Shown here piece after piece: positions 1-6,800 of a stretch of 21,499 nt of DNA. Every line of letters starts with the position of its first letter. Position 1 is the first letter of the stretch. Source of the DNA: a virus. The notes beneath the pieces were generated by a model, which saw only the letters and a list, made by a program, of their open reading frames with translations, searched no databases and was not told the origin of the DNA. Location of the stretch: positions 1-21,499 of IMG/VR virus record IMGVR_UViG_3300042319_000814. The stretch is one strand, 5' to 3'. The position numbers and the translations under genes are program-made.

Positions 1-2
1 AC

Positions 3-641
3 AACGGAGGTGGCGCACCTCGCGAACAAGTACCCGCAGGAATGCATCTGGCACGATGCTACGAAATGATTCAAATCGGAACAGAGACATCCATTTGGGA
101 GGGACAAACTAAATCGGCAATGAAAGTTAGAATTGGTTTTGAACTACCGGAAGAACTCAGAATATTTAAAGAGGAAAACGGAGAACAACCGATGGTTATT
201 AGCCGTGAGTTTACTTTGTCGATGCACGAAAAATCTACACTACGCGCCTTCCTTGAGTCTTGGAGAGGTCAAAAGTTTACTGAGGAGGAGGCAAAGAAGT
301 TTGATATTACCAAGCTAATGGGCGTGCCTTGTCAGTTGAATGTGACACACGTTGAGAAGGGGGAGAAAACCTACGCAAACATTCAAGGCGCAACACCACT
401 CCATAAATCAATGGTGGCGGCTATGCCCGCGCCAATGAATAAAGTACGCGTGTTATCCTATAGCGATTTTGATTGGTCTGTTTTTGAAACACTACCCGAT
501 TTCTTAAAAACAAAAATGGCGAATACTCCAGAGTACGGATCTCTGAAGTCTGCTAAAGAAGCGCAAGAACGTGCCAACGCTTTGAAAACGCACGGAAGCA
601 CTGTGCGAGTGGATGAAGTAGAATACGATTTACCATTTTAA
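3..641 (+). CDS. Probable phage ssDNA-binding-like replication protein (5' partial)
   Basis: The reading frame is open from the left edge of the window, and the residues before the first in-frame ATG (position 42), including VPAG, continue the conserved N-terminal pattern, so the true start lies upstream. The visible part contains LRAFLESWRGQKFTEEE followed by a segment ending in YANIQG. I recognise this pattern from small phage proteins of the replication or recombination block, which are often described as ssDNA-binding-like. That name comes from recalled family resemblance, not from visible catalytic residues. The C-terminus is acidic and ends in DLPF, the kind of tail SSB-like proteins use to recruit partners. 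The next gene starts three bases after the stop, so the two are probably co-transcribed. Unknown function remains possible. Confidence 0.75.
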   Translation, partial: NGGGAPREQVPAGMHLARCYEMIQIGTETSIWEGQTKSAMKVRIGFELPEELRIFKEENGEQPMVISREFTLSMHEKSTLRAFLESWRGQKFTEEEAKKFDITKLMGVPCQLNVTHVEKGEKTYANIQGATPLHKSMVAAMPAPMNKVRVLSYSDFDWSVFETLPDFLKTKMANTPEYGSLKSAKEAQERANALKTHGSTVRVDEVEYDLPF

Positions 642-644
642 AAA

Positions 645-890
645 ATGAGAACGGAATTGATTGAAGAGATTTGGAGCGCGATAGAAAGACTTCGCGCTCC
701 AATAACCTGCGACGCTCCCATTGAAACAAAAAGTTTCGGCACTTGGAGCATAATGGGGGACATTGAACTCGGTTACCCAAACACTGGATATATAGAACGA
801 TGCGTTCAGTACGTTGATGATTATAATGATGATCCAACAGACGAGTTAAACGAAGAGGAAAGACACGAATTAAATTATAGACTACGATGA
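645..890 (+). CDS. Small hypothetical phage protein (81 aa)
   Basis: I do not recognise this protein. It is acidic, begins with a short amphipathic helix-like segment (residues 1-17) and ends with an acidic stretch rich in Asp and Glu (about 57-75). It starts three bases after the preceding stop. Its own stop overlaps the start of the next gene in an ATGA junction, which supports it being a translated gene within the early operon. No signal peptide, membrane segment or metal-binding motif is visible. The reverse-strand frame over the same DNA lacks any such junction and is judged a shadow. Confidence 0.7.
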   Translation: MRTELIEEIWSAIERLRAPITCDAPIETKSFGTWSIMGDIELGYPNTGYIERCVQYVDDYNDDPTDELNEEERHELNYRLR

Positions 891-1090
891 AAAATAAATC
901 TTGGAAAAATTTTGTTGAGAAGCATTTCAGTAATACCGAGGGTTTCGCAAGCACGCTTGATGTGACCACACCAACCGCTTACAAGTACATAAAACATCCT
1001 GTTGAGATGAAAGTTAAACACATCCACATTATAGCGGTAACGCTTGGCATCCATCCTAGCGAAGTGGTAAGGGAGGTGTATAATGACTAA
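887..1090 (+). CDS. Small helix-turn-helix (Cro-like) DNA-binding protein
   Basis: This 67-residue protein has the size and layout of a minimal Cro/Xre-type DNA-binding protein. Residues about 15-36 (GFASTLDVTTPTAYKYIKHP) look like a helix-turn-helix, with the recognition helix around TTPTAYKYI. The following segment VKHIHIIAVTLGIHPSEV is typical of the helices that end such domains. It overlaps the previous gene by four bases (ATGA) and the next by eight. It probably binds phage operators to regulate early genes, but no operator can be assigned. The helix-turn-helix call rests on pattern reading only. Confidence 0.7.
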   Translation: MKNKSWKNFVEKHFSNTEGFASTLDVTTPTAYKYIKHPVEMKVKHIHIIAVTLGIHPSEVVREVYND

Positions 1091-1577
1091 CTCCATTTTA
1101 CAAGCAAGCGAGCTTGTGCCGCCATCTAAAAGACGCGAATTTTTAAACATCATTTCTAAATCAAATAAATTGACGCAAGAGCAAAAAGAGATAATTGAGA
1201 AGGATGCTAATGATGTCATCGATGCTGCGGCTAAGTGTTGCGGGATTACACCGGTTGAAGCCTTAAGCCGTAGCCGAAAAGAGGAGAGGGTTTCTGCACG
1301 CTGCCTGGTCGCTTGGTATCTACTGAGAAAAAAGGGGTGGTCTCTTACTGGCATTGGTCGTCGCTTGAATTGTCACCACGCTACAATTATTAACCTCGTT
1401 AATCGATGCGAAAATTTAAAAGAGGTAGACAAGCGTTTTAAACTTATCTTTGAAAACTTTTTAAAACAAATAGAAAATGAAACAACCCAAGAACCTGCAT
1501 TTGATGTACCTGCACGCTCAATCGATTCCATCTCAGCTACACTCGACGTATTACGGCATCGTGCAGTTAATAGTTGA
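1083..1577 (+). CDS. Stand-alone DnaA domain-IV-like DNA-binding protein
   Basis: Residues about 45-112 resemble the C-terminal DNA-binding domain (domain IV) of the replication initiator DnaA: a basic helix (SRSRKEERVSARCLVAWYLL) followed by SLTGIGRRLNCHHATIINLV. That is the position of the DnaA signature helix-turn-helix, whose usual DHTTV core reads HHATI here (residues 98-102). The AAA+ ATPase domain is absent: the protein has 164 residues and no Walker motifs. Such single-domain proteins in phages may recognise DnaA-box-like sites or modulate host initiation. No DnaA-box cluster was seen nearby. The C-terminus (from about 135) is low in recognisable features. It overlaps the next gene by about 100 bases. 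Confidence 0.75.
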   Translation: MTNSILQASELVPPSKRREFLNIISKSNKLTQEQKEIIEKDANDVIDAAAKCCGITPVEALSRSRKEERVSARCLVAWYLLRKKGWSLTGIGRRLNCHHATIINLVNRCENLKEVDKRFKLIFENFLKQIENETTQEPAFDVPARSIDSISATLDVLRHRAVNS

Positions 1578-1998
1578 TAGTGGCGGTAAATGCCACCAAA
1601 GTGAAGTGGATAAGTTTGAAATGAACGGATCATTGCGCTCCAAGTTCACTATAATAAACAACGATTGGAGTTGTGACTGGTTATTGTTTGAGGAATTAAT
1701 TAAAAAGGAAAGTGAGAAACGCGCCTCATTTACCACACCGGACATAAATGCTCTTTGTGATTTTTTTATCGAGAATCAATCGACTAAAATAGAAGCACAA
1801 AACTTTTATGACTTTTACCAATCTAAAGGGTGGCGAGTGGGGGCAGTTAAAATGGCTGATTGGAAAGCCGCTGCTCGTCGTTGGATTAAAGCGAATACAA
1901 GTAAAACGATAAACAATGGAACAGATAAAATCGGAAGTCGCAACACTCGCGAAGGACTCAACGCTATGCGTGACGCACTTAATGGCGGAATTAAATAA
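1477..1998 (+). CDS. Putative phage replication/primosome-associated protein
   Basis: The C-terminal third carries the pattern FYDFYQSKGWRVG followed by MADWKAAARRWIKAN. This closely matches the end of replication-initiation (DnaD-like) proteins common in Bacteroidota phages and mobile elements, and its position after a DnaA-like protein agrees with a replication role. The N-terminal part is not recognised. The start is uncertain. The ATG at 1477 has an A-rich leader but overlaps the upstream gene by about 100 bases. An in-frame ATG at 1621 removes the overlap and keeps the recognised C-terminal motif. No ATPase or nuclease motif is visible, so a loader or accessory role is inference. Confidence 0.7.
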   Translation: MKQPKNLHLMYLHAQSIPSQLHSTYYGIVQLIVDSGGKCHQSEVDKFEMNGSLRSKFTIINNDWSCDWLLFEELIKKESEKRASFTTPDINALCDFFIENQSTKIEAQNFYDFYQSKGWRVGAVKMADWKAAARRWIKANTSKTINNGTDKIGSRNTREGLNAMRDALNGGIK

Positions 1999-2692
1999 GA
2001 CGCAAGCCGCGCGTAATGGTGTTCAATTTTTCAACGCTAACGGAGATGTTTTCGCTAACTTATTTTCAAGGTGCTGCGTGCTTATCGGATGCGTAGCACC
2101 TACACCAGAAGCCGCCATCGTTCTCGCTAATTTCCTGCGCGATCACAAGCCTCTTGTTTATGACACCGAGTTATTATTAGCAGTTGAACTGAACGTTGCA
2201 GGCAAGTACCCAAGCAGGACAGAGCATTATAATAGTTTTGATGCTTCTTACTGCGGGCAAGTTTTGGAGAAATTTATCGAGTACAAAAGAGAGCTGCATT
2301 TAAAGGAAGCACGCCAACCAAAATTAAACGAGGAAACAAAATTGCTTTCAGAGCCTACCTCCGACGATAGCTTTGAAAAAATTATTCAATCAGACATCGA
2401 TAATTTTAGAGAGGGTAAAAGTATGCTCGCGGCTCAGACACTTGCGCCATTTGTTGTAGATTATTTAGCGTCCAAAGGACGATTGGAACACTTGACAGAC
2501 GAGACACTTATTAAGTGGCAAATTGAAGCCAAAGAAAACATTTTTAGAAATTACCCAGACAAGTGGACTCGCGGAAAAGTTCAACGATTAAAAAACGAAA
2601 ATCATCCATTGTATAACGAGTTTCAAAAATCCGTATTGATGGAACGAAAAAGAATTATTTATTTCAACTACCTAAAAGAAAATTTAAAATGA
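1916..2692 (+). CDS. Conserved Bacteroidota phage protein, replication block, unknown function
   Basis: This 258-residue protein shows an N-terminal region with PTPEAAIVLANFLRDH, then YDTELLLAVELNVAGKYPS and SFDASYCGQVLEKFIEYKRE. I recognise this arrangement from proteins next to replication genes in Bacteroidota phages and conjugative elements, but I know no established function. The C-terminal half is helical and charged, ending in a Lys/Arg-rich stretch. The start at 1916 follows an A-rich leader but overlaps the previous gene. An in-frame ATG at 1982 would reduce the overlap to 17 bases. The stop overlaps the next start (ATGA). A helicase-loader-like role is possible but not shown. Confidence 0.7.
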   Translation: MEQIKSEVATLAKDSTLCVTHLMAELNKTQAARNGVQFFNANGDVFANLFSRCCVLIGCVAPTPEAAIVLANFLRDHKPLVYDTELLLAVELNVAGKYPSRTEHYNSFDASYCGQVLEKFIEYKRELHLKEARQPKLNEETKLLSEPTSDDSFEKIIQSDIDNFREGKSMLAAQTLAPFVVDYLASKGRLEHLTDETLIKWQIEAKENIFRNYPDKWTRGKVQRLKNENHPLYNEFQKSVLMERKRIIYFNYLKENLK

Positions 2693-2973
2693 ACGGATCA
2701 CACTACAACACGACGATGGAACACGCTCCAATACTTAATGTTTTGGAATCACGCGCGAGACATCAAGAGAAAATCATTATTGATTTATTCAAGCGTTTTC
2801 AATCTCTAACTCCATCGCAAGTTTATCAATTAGTTAAACAACAGTACCCATTGACAAGTGTTCGTCGCGCGATTACTAACTTAACTGGCGCAGGGGAGTT
2901 GATTAAAACGGATCAAAAGAAAATCGGCATCTACGGGCGTAGTGAATACGTTTGGAAAAAAGCAGGATTATGA
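2689..2973 (+). CDS. Winged-helix DNA-binding protein, candidate small terminase subunit
   Basis: Residues about 25-90 read as a winged helix-turn-helix: helix IIIDLFKRFQ, then LTPSQVYQLVKQQYPLTSVR as the helix-turn-helix, RRAITNLTGAGELIKT as the recognition helix and following strand, and a short wing ending in YVW. The gene overlaps the large terminase gene by four bases (ATGA), the usual place for a small terminase, which would recognise phage DNA for packaging. The protein is shorter than most small terminases and has no obvious oligomerisation domain, so a transcription regulator is an alternative. The DNA-binding fold is fairly sure; the packaging role is inferred from position. Confidence 0.7.
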   Translation: MNGSHYNTTMEHAPILNVLESRARHQEKIIIDLFKRFQSLTPSQVYQLVKQQYPLTSVRRAITNLTGAGELIKTDQKKIGIYGRSEYVWKKAGL

Positions 2974-4289
2974 TAGAAACAACTTCGGTTAAATACCATC
3001 CAAAGCAAATTGAAGCACTGAAATATCTTAGCGCGAAAAGTGATGTGTCTAAGATTCTTTATGGCGGTGGCGTTTTCTCCGGTAAATCTTTTTTTGGATG
3101 CGATTGGCAGATTAAAAGACGGCTTAAGTACCCCAACACAAAAGGACTCATCGGTCGAGCTGAGTTAAAGAAGTTGAGGTTGTCTACTATGCAGACATTT
3201 TTTGAACTGCTGACTGTTTACAACATTAAGCCCGGTATACACTACACATACAATGGACAAGACCACGTCATTAAATGGTACAATGGAAGCCAAACGATAT
3301 TAATGGATTTGGCTGATATGCCAAGTGATCCCGACTTCCAGAGATTTGGATCCATAGAAATAACAGACTATTTCATCGATGAGGCTGCAGAGGTGTCCAA
3401 ACGTTGTGTAGACATTTTACACTCGCGCGTGAGGTATCGATTAATAAACGATAAGCCTAAAGGATTAATGACCTGCAATCCATCGAAAGGATGGCTTTAC
3501 AATGAGTTTTATTTACCAAATAAGAATGGAGAATTGAGTGCAGAGAAAGCATTTGTAAAAGCCCTGCCAACTGACAACCCGTATATGTCGGAGAGTTACT
3601 ACAAGAACCTGCTATTGCTTCCACCGCACGACCAAGAACGCTTGTTAAAAGGAAATTGGGAGTTTGATGACGATGCATCCAAGATGTTTTTCACCAACGA
3701 TCTCAATGCTATGTTTCGTCAAGAACCTGCAACTGGAAAGAAATTCATTACTGCAGACATTGCTCGACTTGGTGAGGACAAAACAGTTGTAATTTTATGG
3801 GATGAGTTGACTGTTGTACAAATTACCACTCTTGAAAAAAAACGAATTGATGAGATTTGTGAATTTATTCGTGGTATGCGCGACATTCACCAAGTGCCGT
3901 TAAAGAATATAATTTGTGACGAGGATGGTTTGGGCGGCGGTGTTGTCGATACGTTAAAATGTACTGGGTTTAAAAATGGATCTGCGGCAACCAAACCGAA
4001 GGATTACGCGAATTTAAAATCCGAGTGTTATTTTCTTTTGGCGAATTATGTAAGCGGTGGTAAAATAGCCGTAAATTTAAGCGGCGATGTGACTGAGATT
4101 AAAAATAGAATAATTCAAGAGTTTGAAACAATTCGAAGGGCTAATATGGACAAGGACACCCGCCTTAGCGTTGTGGGTAAAAAAGAAATAAAAGCAAAAT
4201 ATAGCTTCTCTCCAGACCACGCAGACGCGATGATGATGCGTATGTACTACGAGCTTCATCCGAATAGAGGAAACTATATGCTCAGATAA
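2970..4289 (+). CDS. terL: Phage terminase large subunit (ATPase-nuclease)
   Basis: This is the packaging motor that cuts concatemeric phage DNA and pumps it into the prohead through the portal. With the ATG at 2970 the protein has 439 residues, normal for the family. Walker A is GGGVFSGKS (32-40) and Walker B is YFIDEAAE with acidic residues D137 and E138. The RNase H-like nuclease has acidic residues at D263 (ITADIARLGEDK), D317 (IICDEDGLGGG) and D416/D419 (FSPDHADAMM). An in-frame TTG at 2952 lies inside the previous gene and is less likely. Unusually, it sits on the strand opposite to the portal and capsid genes, at the end of the replication block. Confidence 0.96.
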   Translation: MIETTSVKYHPKQIEALKYLSAKSDVSKILYGGGVFSGKSFFGCDWQIKRRLKYPNTKGLIGRAELKKLRLSTMQTFFELLTVYNIKPGIHYTYNGQDHVIKWYNGSQTILMDLADMPSDPDFQRFGSIEITDYFIDEAAEVSKRCVDILHSRVRYRLINDKPKGLMTCNPSKGWLYNEFYLPNKNGELSAEKAFVKALPTDNPYMSESYYKNLLLLPPHDQERLLKGNWEFDDDASKMFFTNDLNAMFRQEPATGKKFITADIARLGEDKTVVILWDELTVVQITTLEKKRIDEICEFIRGMRDIHQVPLKNIICDEDGLGGGVVDTLKCTGFKNGSAATKPKDYANLKSECYFLLANYVSGGKIAVNLSGDVTEIKNRIIQEFETIRRANMDKDTRLSVVGKKEIKAKYSFSPDHADAMMMRMYYELHPNRGNYMLR

Positions 4290-4386
4290 ACAAATAAACT
4301 TAAAAAACTAATTGAACTTGCAAAATAGACTAAGTAAAATCTATTACACTGCTATCTATGTTACTCTTCAGTTAGCAGTAGTGAGG

Positions 4387-4497
4387 ATGATTGTCCATAT
4401 TGAACACAGGGTTAAGACTACATTGCCCGGACAATGGCATTGGACAGATGGTTATTATGATTATGTTGAATCTTTAAAAAATAAAATCTATGAGTAA
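4387..4497 (+). CDS. Very small hypothetical protein (uncertain)
   Basis: A 36-residue frame with the segment LPGQWHWTDGYYDYVESL overlaps the next ATG by eight bases, as the other plus-strand genes do. The frame stays open back to a TTG at 4312 without a better start, so the true 5' end is unclear. The 97 bases between the terminase stop and this ATG show no convincing promoter or hairpin. No family is recognised. It may be a real accessory gene or chance. Confidence 0.4.
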   Translation: MIVHIEHRVKTTLPGQWHWTDGYYDYVESLKNKIYE

Positions 4498-4696
4498 ACA
4501 AACTGCGGTTGAATGGTTAATCAATGTTTTAGATATTGATGCTAATGATTCTGCAACAAAAGAGGCTATTAATCAAGCCAAAGCAATGGAGAAAGAGCAG
4601 CTTGAAAATGCTTATTTTAATGGAGGAGCAGATAATATGAATGATGAAGGAAGTTTTAAGGAATACTACATCGAAACATACGGAGGTGATGAATGA
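4490..4696 (+). CDS. Small phage protein of unknown function (68 aa)
   Basis: A small acidic protein with the pattern TAVEWLINVL, then INQAKAMEKEQLENAYFNG, and a C-terminus EYYIETYGG. I have a clear sense of this arrangement as a recurrent small accessory protein in Bacteroidota phages, but no function is known to me. The central part should be a single long helix. It overlaps the previous frame by eight bases and the next gene by four (ATGA), so it is probably co-translated within the accessory cluster downstream of the terminase. Confidence 0.75.
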   Translation: MSKQTAVEWLINVLDIDANDSATKEAINQAKAMEKEQLENAYFNGGADNMNDEGSFKEYYIETYGGDE

Positions 4697-4920
4697 AAAA
4701 CAACGACATTATAGAGTTTGGTTTAATGGAAATCGAACTAAAGAACACAAAAATAATTTTAGCGAGTTTGGAGAAGGCTTTAGATGATAGAGATAAACAA
4801 ATTGAAAAAATGTATAGCGAGGAAGATGTTTATACTATCTTGGTACAACACACTATTGAATTATTTAAAAAAGAACCTTGCACCTTAGATGAATGGTTTG
4901 GAAAACATAAAAAGAAGTAA
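4693..4920 (+). CDS. Small phage protein with C-terminal LDEWF motif (75 aa)
   Basis: Residues about 12-40 form a charged, probably coiled-coil helix. They are followed by YSEEDVYTILVQHTIELFKK and a C-terminus CTLDEWFGKHKKK. This ending recurs in small proteins of Bacteroidota phages that often neighbour the preceding gene type. The function is unknown. It overlaps the previous gene by four bases. No membrane segment or catalytic motif is seen. Coiled-coil content suggests self-association or partner binding, which is inference. Confidence 0.72.
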   Translation: MKNNDIIEFGLMEIELKNTKIILASLEKALDDRDKQIEKMYSEEDVYTILVQHTIELFKKEPCTLDEWFGKHKKK

Positions 4921-4940
4921 TTGATTAAAATAACACACAA

Positions 4941-5936
4941 ATGAAAAACACACAAGCAACGCTTCAAGCGTTAAGGCTACCCGATAGCCTAGCTCCATTC
5001 GATGGGTTGATAATCGAAAAGATTACCAATACACCAACGATTATCGAAACAATTAACTACGATAAAAGAATCAATGGCAAGCCAACCATTACAACCGAAG
5101 TCGTATTTAAACAAACAAAGGATCTTACTAAATCCTATTTTCTCAACTGGATTCAACAAAGAATCAACCATCCAAAATCCGTTATCGGTAGTGAACTTGA
5201 AAACGACTATTTTTTTGGATACGAGCGTTACGAAGGAATTATTCCAATCGGCTATTTAGCAGGGAAAACAGTGACATTCGCGGGATCAAAAATCCAAATT
5301 AGCGGAGATGGTGTTTACAAGCAAATGACAATAACATCTAATATCGGCAGAAACGTTAACGCGCAAGGTCAACCTCTTGCTTTTGAAGATTGGCAGATGA
5401 CTGTAAGACGTGAACGCGTTATTGTTTTAGGCGGAAAGTCTCTCAAGCCAACTATTTCTAACCCAACTTTTAAAGTTACTGAGGTAGCAGCTATGTTAGG
5501 CGTCACGCGAAATCAACTTGATGAGTTGTGTTCTGAGATTTATAAAATCGACACCAATGTTGACACTACAAAGAACATTATCTCCACCGCTTGTTATGCG
5601 ACATTTAAACGTGTTGGAACAGAACTCACGGCTACTATGCACGTTTTGTACAATGGTCTTGAAAGTAAACCCTCTGGATTAATCACGAGCTATGGAAAAC
5701 AGTACCCCGGACACGTCACTCGTTGGAGACTATACAACGGCTCAAATGACAATGTCTCGTATGGCGCAAGTGAGGTAGTGAGTGAACAAATTACTTATAC
5801 CATTACCGACGAAAAAACAATTGATGGAGCGACACTATGGGCGACATTTGAAGAGTTACCCGCGCAAGGCAAAGGATGGGGAAGTGAAGCTATTTATTTG
5901 CTTATAGATGGGCAGGATCCGCTGAGAACGTATTAA
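4941..5936 (+). CDS. Unrecognised 331-aa protein in the accessory cluster
   Basis: I do not recognise this protein. It appears soluble, without a signal peptide or membrane helix. The first 140 residues and the last 110 look rich in beta strands. A central segment (about 175-200, FKVTEVAAMLGVTRNQLDEL) resembles a helix-turn-helix. The ATG follows an A-rich leader typical of Bacteroidota genes and lies 20 bases after the previous stop. It sits between terminase-linked small genes and a DUF2829/Tad2 gene, so an accessory role, possibly against host defence, is as plausible as a structural one. No catalytic residues can be named. Confidence 0.7.
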   Translation: MKNTQATLQALRLPDSLAPFDGLIIEKITNTPTIIETINYDKRINGKPTITTEVVFKQTKDLTKSYFLNWIQQRINHPKSVIGSELENDYFFGYERYEGIIPIGYLAGKTVTFAGSKIQISGDGVYKQMTITSNIGRNVNAQGQPLAFEDWQMTVRRERVIVLGGKSLKPTISNPTFKVTEVAAMLGVTRNQLDELCSEIYKIDTNVDTTKNIISTACYATFKRVGTELTATMHVLYNGLESKPSGLITSYGKQYPGHVTRWRLYNGSNDNVSYGASEVVSEQITYTITDEKTIDGATLWATFEELPAQGKGWGSEAIYLLIDGQDPLRTY

Positions 5937-5966
5937 ATATAAATAAACAATTCAAACAACAACAAG

Positions 5967-6239
5967 ATGAAAAATCTACATTTCGGACAAGCAACTGAAG
6001 CCGCAAAAAGCGGTAAAAAAGTAGCCCGCGAGGGTTGGAACGGTAGTGGTATGTTTGCTTACATTGTACCCGCAGCAAGTTACCCCGCGCAAACGGGCGT
6101 TGTTAAAGAATACTTTGGGGAAAATGCTTTAGTGCCGTATCGAGCCTATTGGGCATTAAAAACTGCGCAAGAAGATATTGCTATGTGGTCGCCTAGCGGT
6201 AGTGATTCTCTCGCTGAAGATTGGATGATTTTAGATTAA
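5967..6239 (+). CDS. tad2: DUF2829 family protein, Tad2-like Thoeris anti-defence protein
   Basis: The 90-residue protein matches the DUF2829 pattern along its length: HFGQATEAAKSGKKVAREGW near the N-terminus, NGSGMFAYIVP (25-35), a tyrosine- and tryptophan-containing middle (YRAYWALKTA, 58-67) and the C-terminal IAMWSPSGSD plus LAEDW (71-86). Proteins of this family, studied as Tad2, bind and sequester cyclic ADP-ribose-type signals made by Thoeris ThsB proteins, and some members bind cyclic dinucleotides. That is established for characterised members; the activity of this one is inferred. It is the last plus-strand gene before a terminator, a typical place for an accessory gene, with an A-rich leader before the ATG. 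Confidence 0.88.
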   Translation: MKNLHFGQATEAAKSGKKVAREGWNGSGMFAYIVPAASYPAQTGVVKEYFGENALVPYRAYWALKTAQEDIAMWSPSGSDSLAEDWMILD

Positions 6240-6261
6240 ACAATCAACATACACAAAAAGA

Positions 6262-6285
6262 AAACCCGCCAATCACGGCGGGTTT
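6262..6285. terminator. Bidirectional intrinsic terminator between convergent gene clusters
   Basis: A perfect 9-bp stem (AAACCCGCC with GGCGGGTTT) encloses a 6-base loop. On the minus strand it is followed by a T-rich tract (TTTTCTTTTT), a good intrinsic terminator for the late cluster. On the plus strand the T tract is shorter. The stop codon of the minus-strand spanin gene lies in the loop, so the hairpin overlaps the end of that coding region. Confidence 0.88.
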
Positions 6286-6800
6286 CTTGTTATGGTATAT
6301 GTGTATTTATTGAAAAACCATCTACCAACATAATAAAGACAGATAAAGAAAAGGACGAGCCAAATGAACCACCACGGAAATGTGGTACGTTTTTTTTCTG
6401 AGTGTTTTTTTATTTCTTTTTTCTTTACCTCAACTTTCGACTTTTCCTTTCGATGCGTGGTAGTTGTTTCCTTAATTACTATTGGCACATCCTTTTTTTT
6501 AGTAATTGCAACCACGTTTATTTTATTGTTTTTTTTGTCCACTTTAATCGTAACCAAATGATTTTCGTTGTCGATTATTTTTGTCGTTGTTGTATCAAGT
6601 GGAATAGGCGCGATGACATTTGATGTGTCTGGTTTAACAGTCACAATTGTGTCCACTGCACGAGTTACAATAGATGTCTCTTCTATCGTTGTGGTAGCGG
6701 TTGAATCGATTAATGACTTATCGATAGACGATGTCTTTTTGAGTTTACCGCAGGATGTGAGCGCGATAATAGCAATCAATAAAATTAAAAATCTATTCAT
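6273..6800 (-). CDS. Candidate unimolecular spanin (lipoprotein with C-terminal membrane anchor)
   Basis: The N-terminus is a lipoprotein signal: hydrophobic residues 4-14 and lipobox LTSC with Cys17. The C-terminus has a strongly hydrophobic segment at about 142-160 (PWWFIWLVLFFICLYYVG) followed by a short polar tail. Between them lie about 120 periplasmic residues rich in Thr, Ser, Val and Lys. An outer-membrane lipid anchor plus an inner-membrane helix in one chain is the defining topology of u-spanins such as T1 gp11, which fuse the two membranes at the end of lysis. It is the last gene of the lysis cassette, and its ATG overlaps the amidase stop (TGATG). A GTG three bases upstream is less likely. 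Sequence similarity to known spanins cannot be judged here. Confidence 0.75.
   Translation of the reverse strand: MNRFLILLIAIIALTSCGKLKKTSSIDKSLIDSTATTTIEETSIVTRAVDTIVTVKPDTSNVIAPIPLDTTTTKIIDNENHLVTIKVDKKNNKINVVAITKKKDVPIVIKETTTTHRKEKSKVEVKKKEIKKHSEKKRTTFPWWFIWLVLFFICLYYVGRWFFNKYTYTITRNPP

Noticed and set aside
553-1354. Minus-strand frames of 138 and 159 codons
   Set aside because: They lie opposite a well-ordered plus-strand run of overlapping genes with recognisable DNA-binding domains, and show no coupling or family pattern.
1083-2000. DnaA-box or iteron cluster forming an origin near the DnaA-like gene
   Set aside because: No repeated TTATNCACA-like or other direct repeat was seen in this stretch by eye.
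2952-2969. TTG start extending the terminase by six residues
   Set aside because: The ATG at 2970 forms an ATGA overlap like the other junctions in this cluster; the extra residues fall in the preceding gene.
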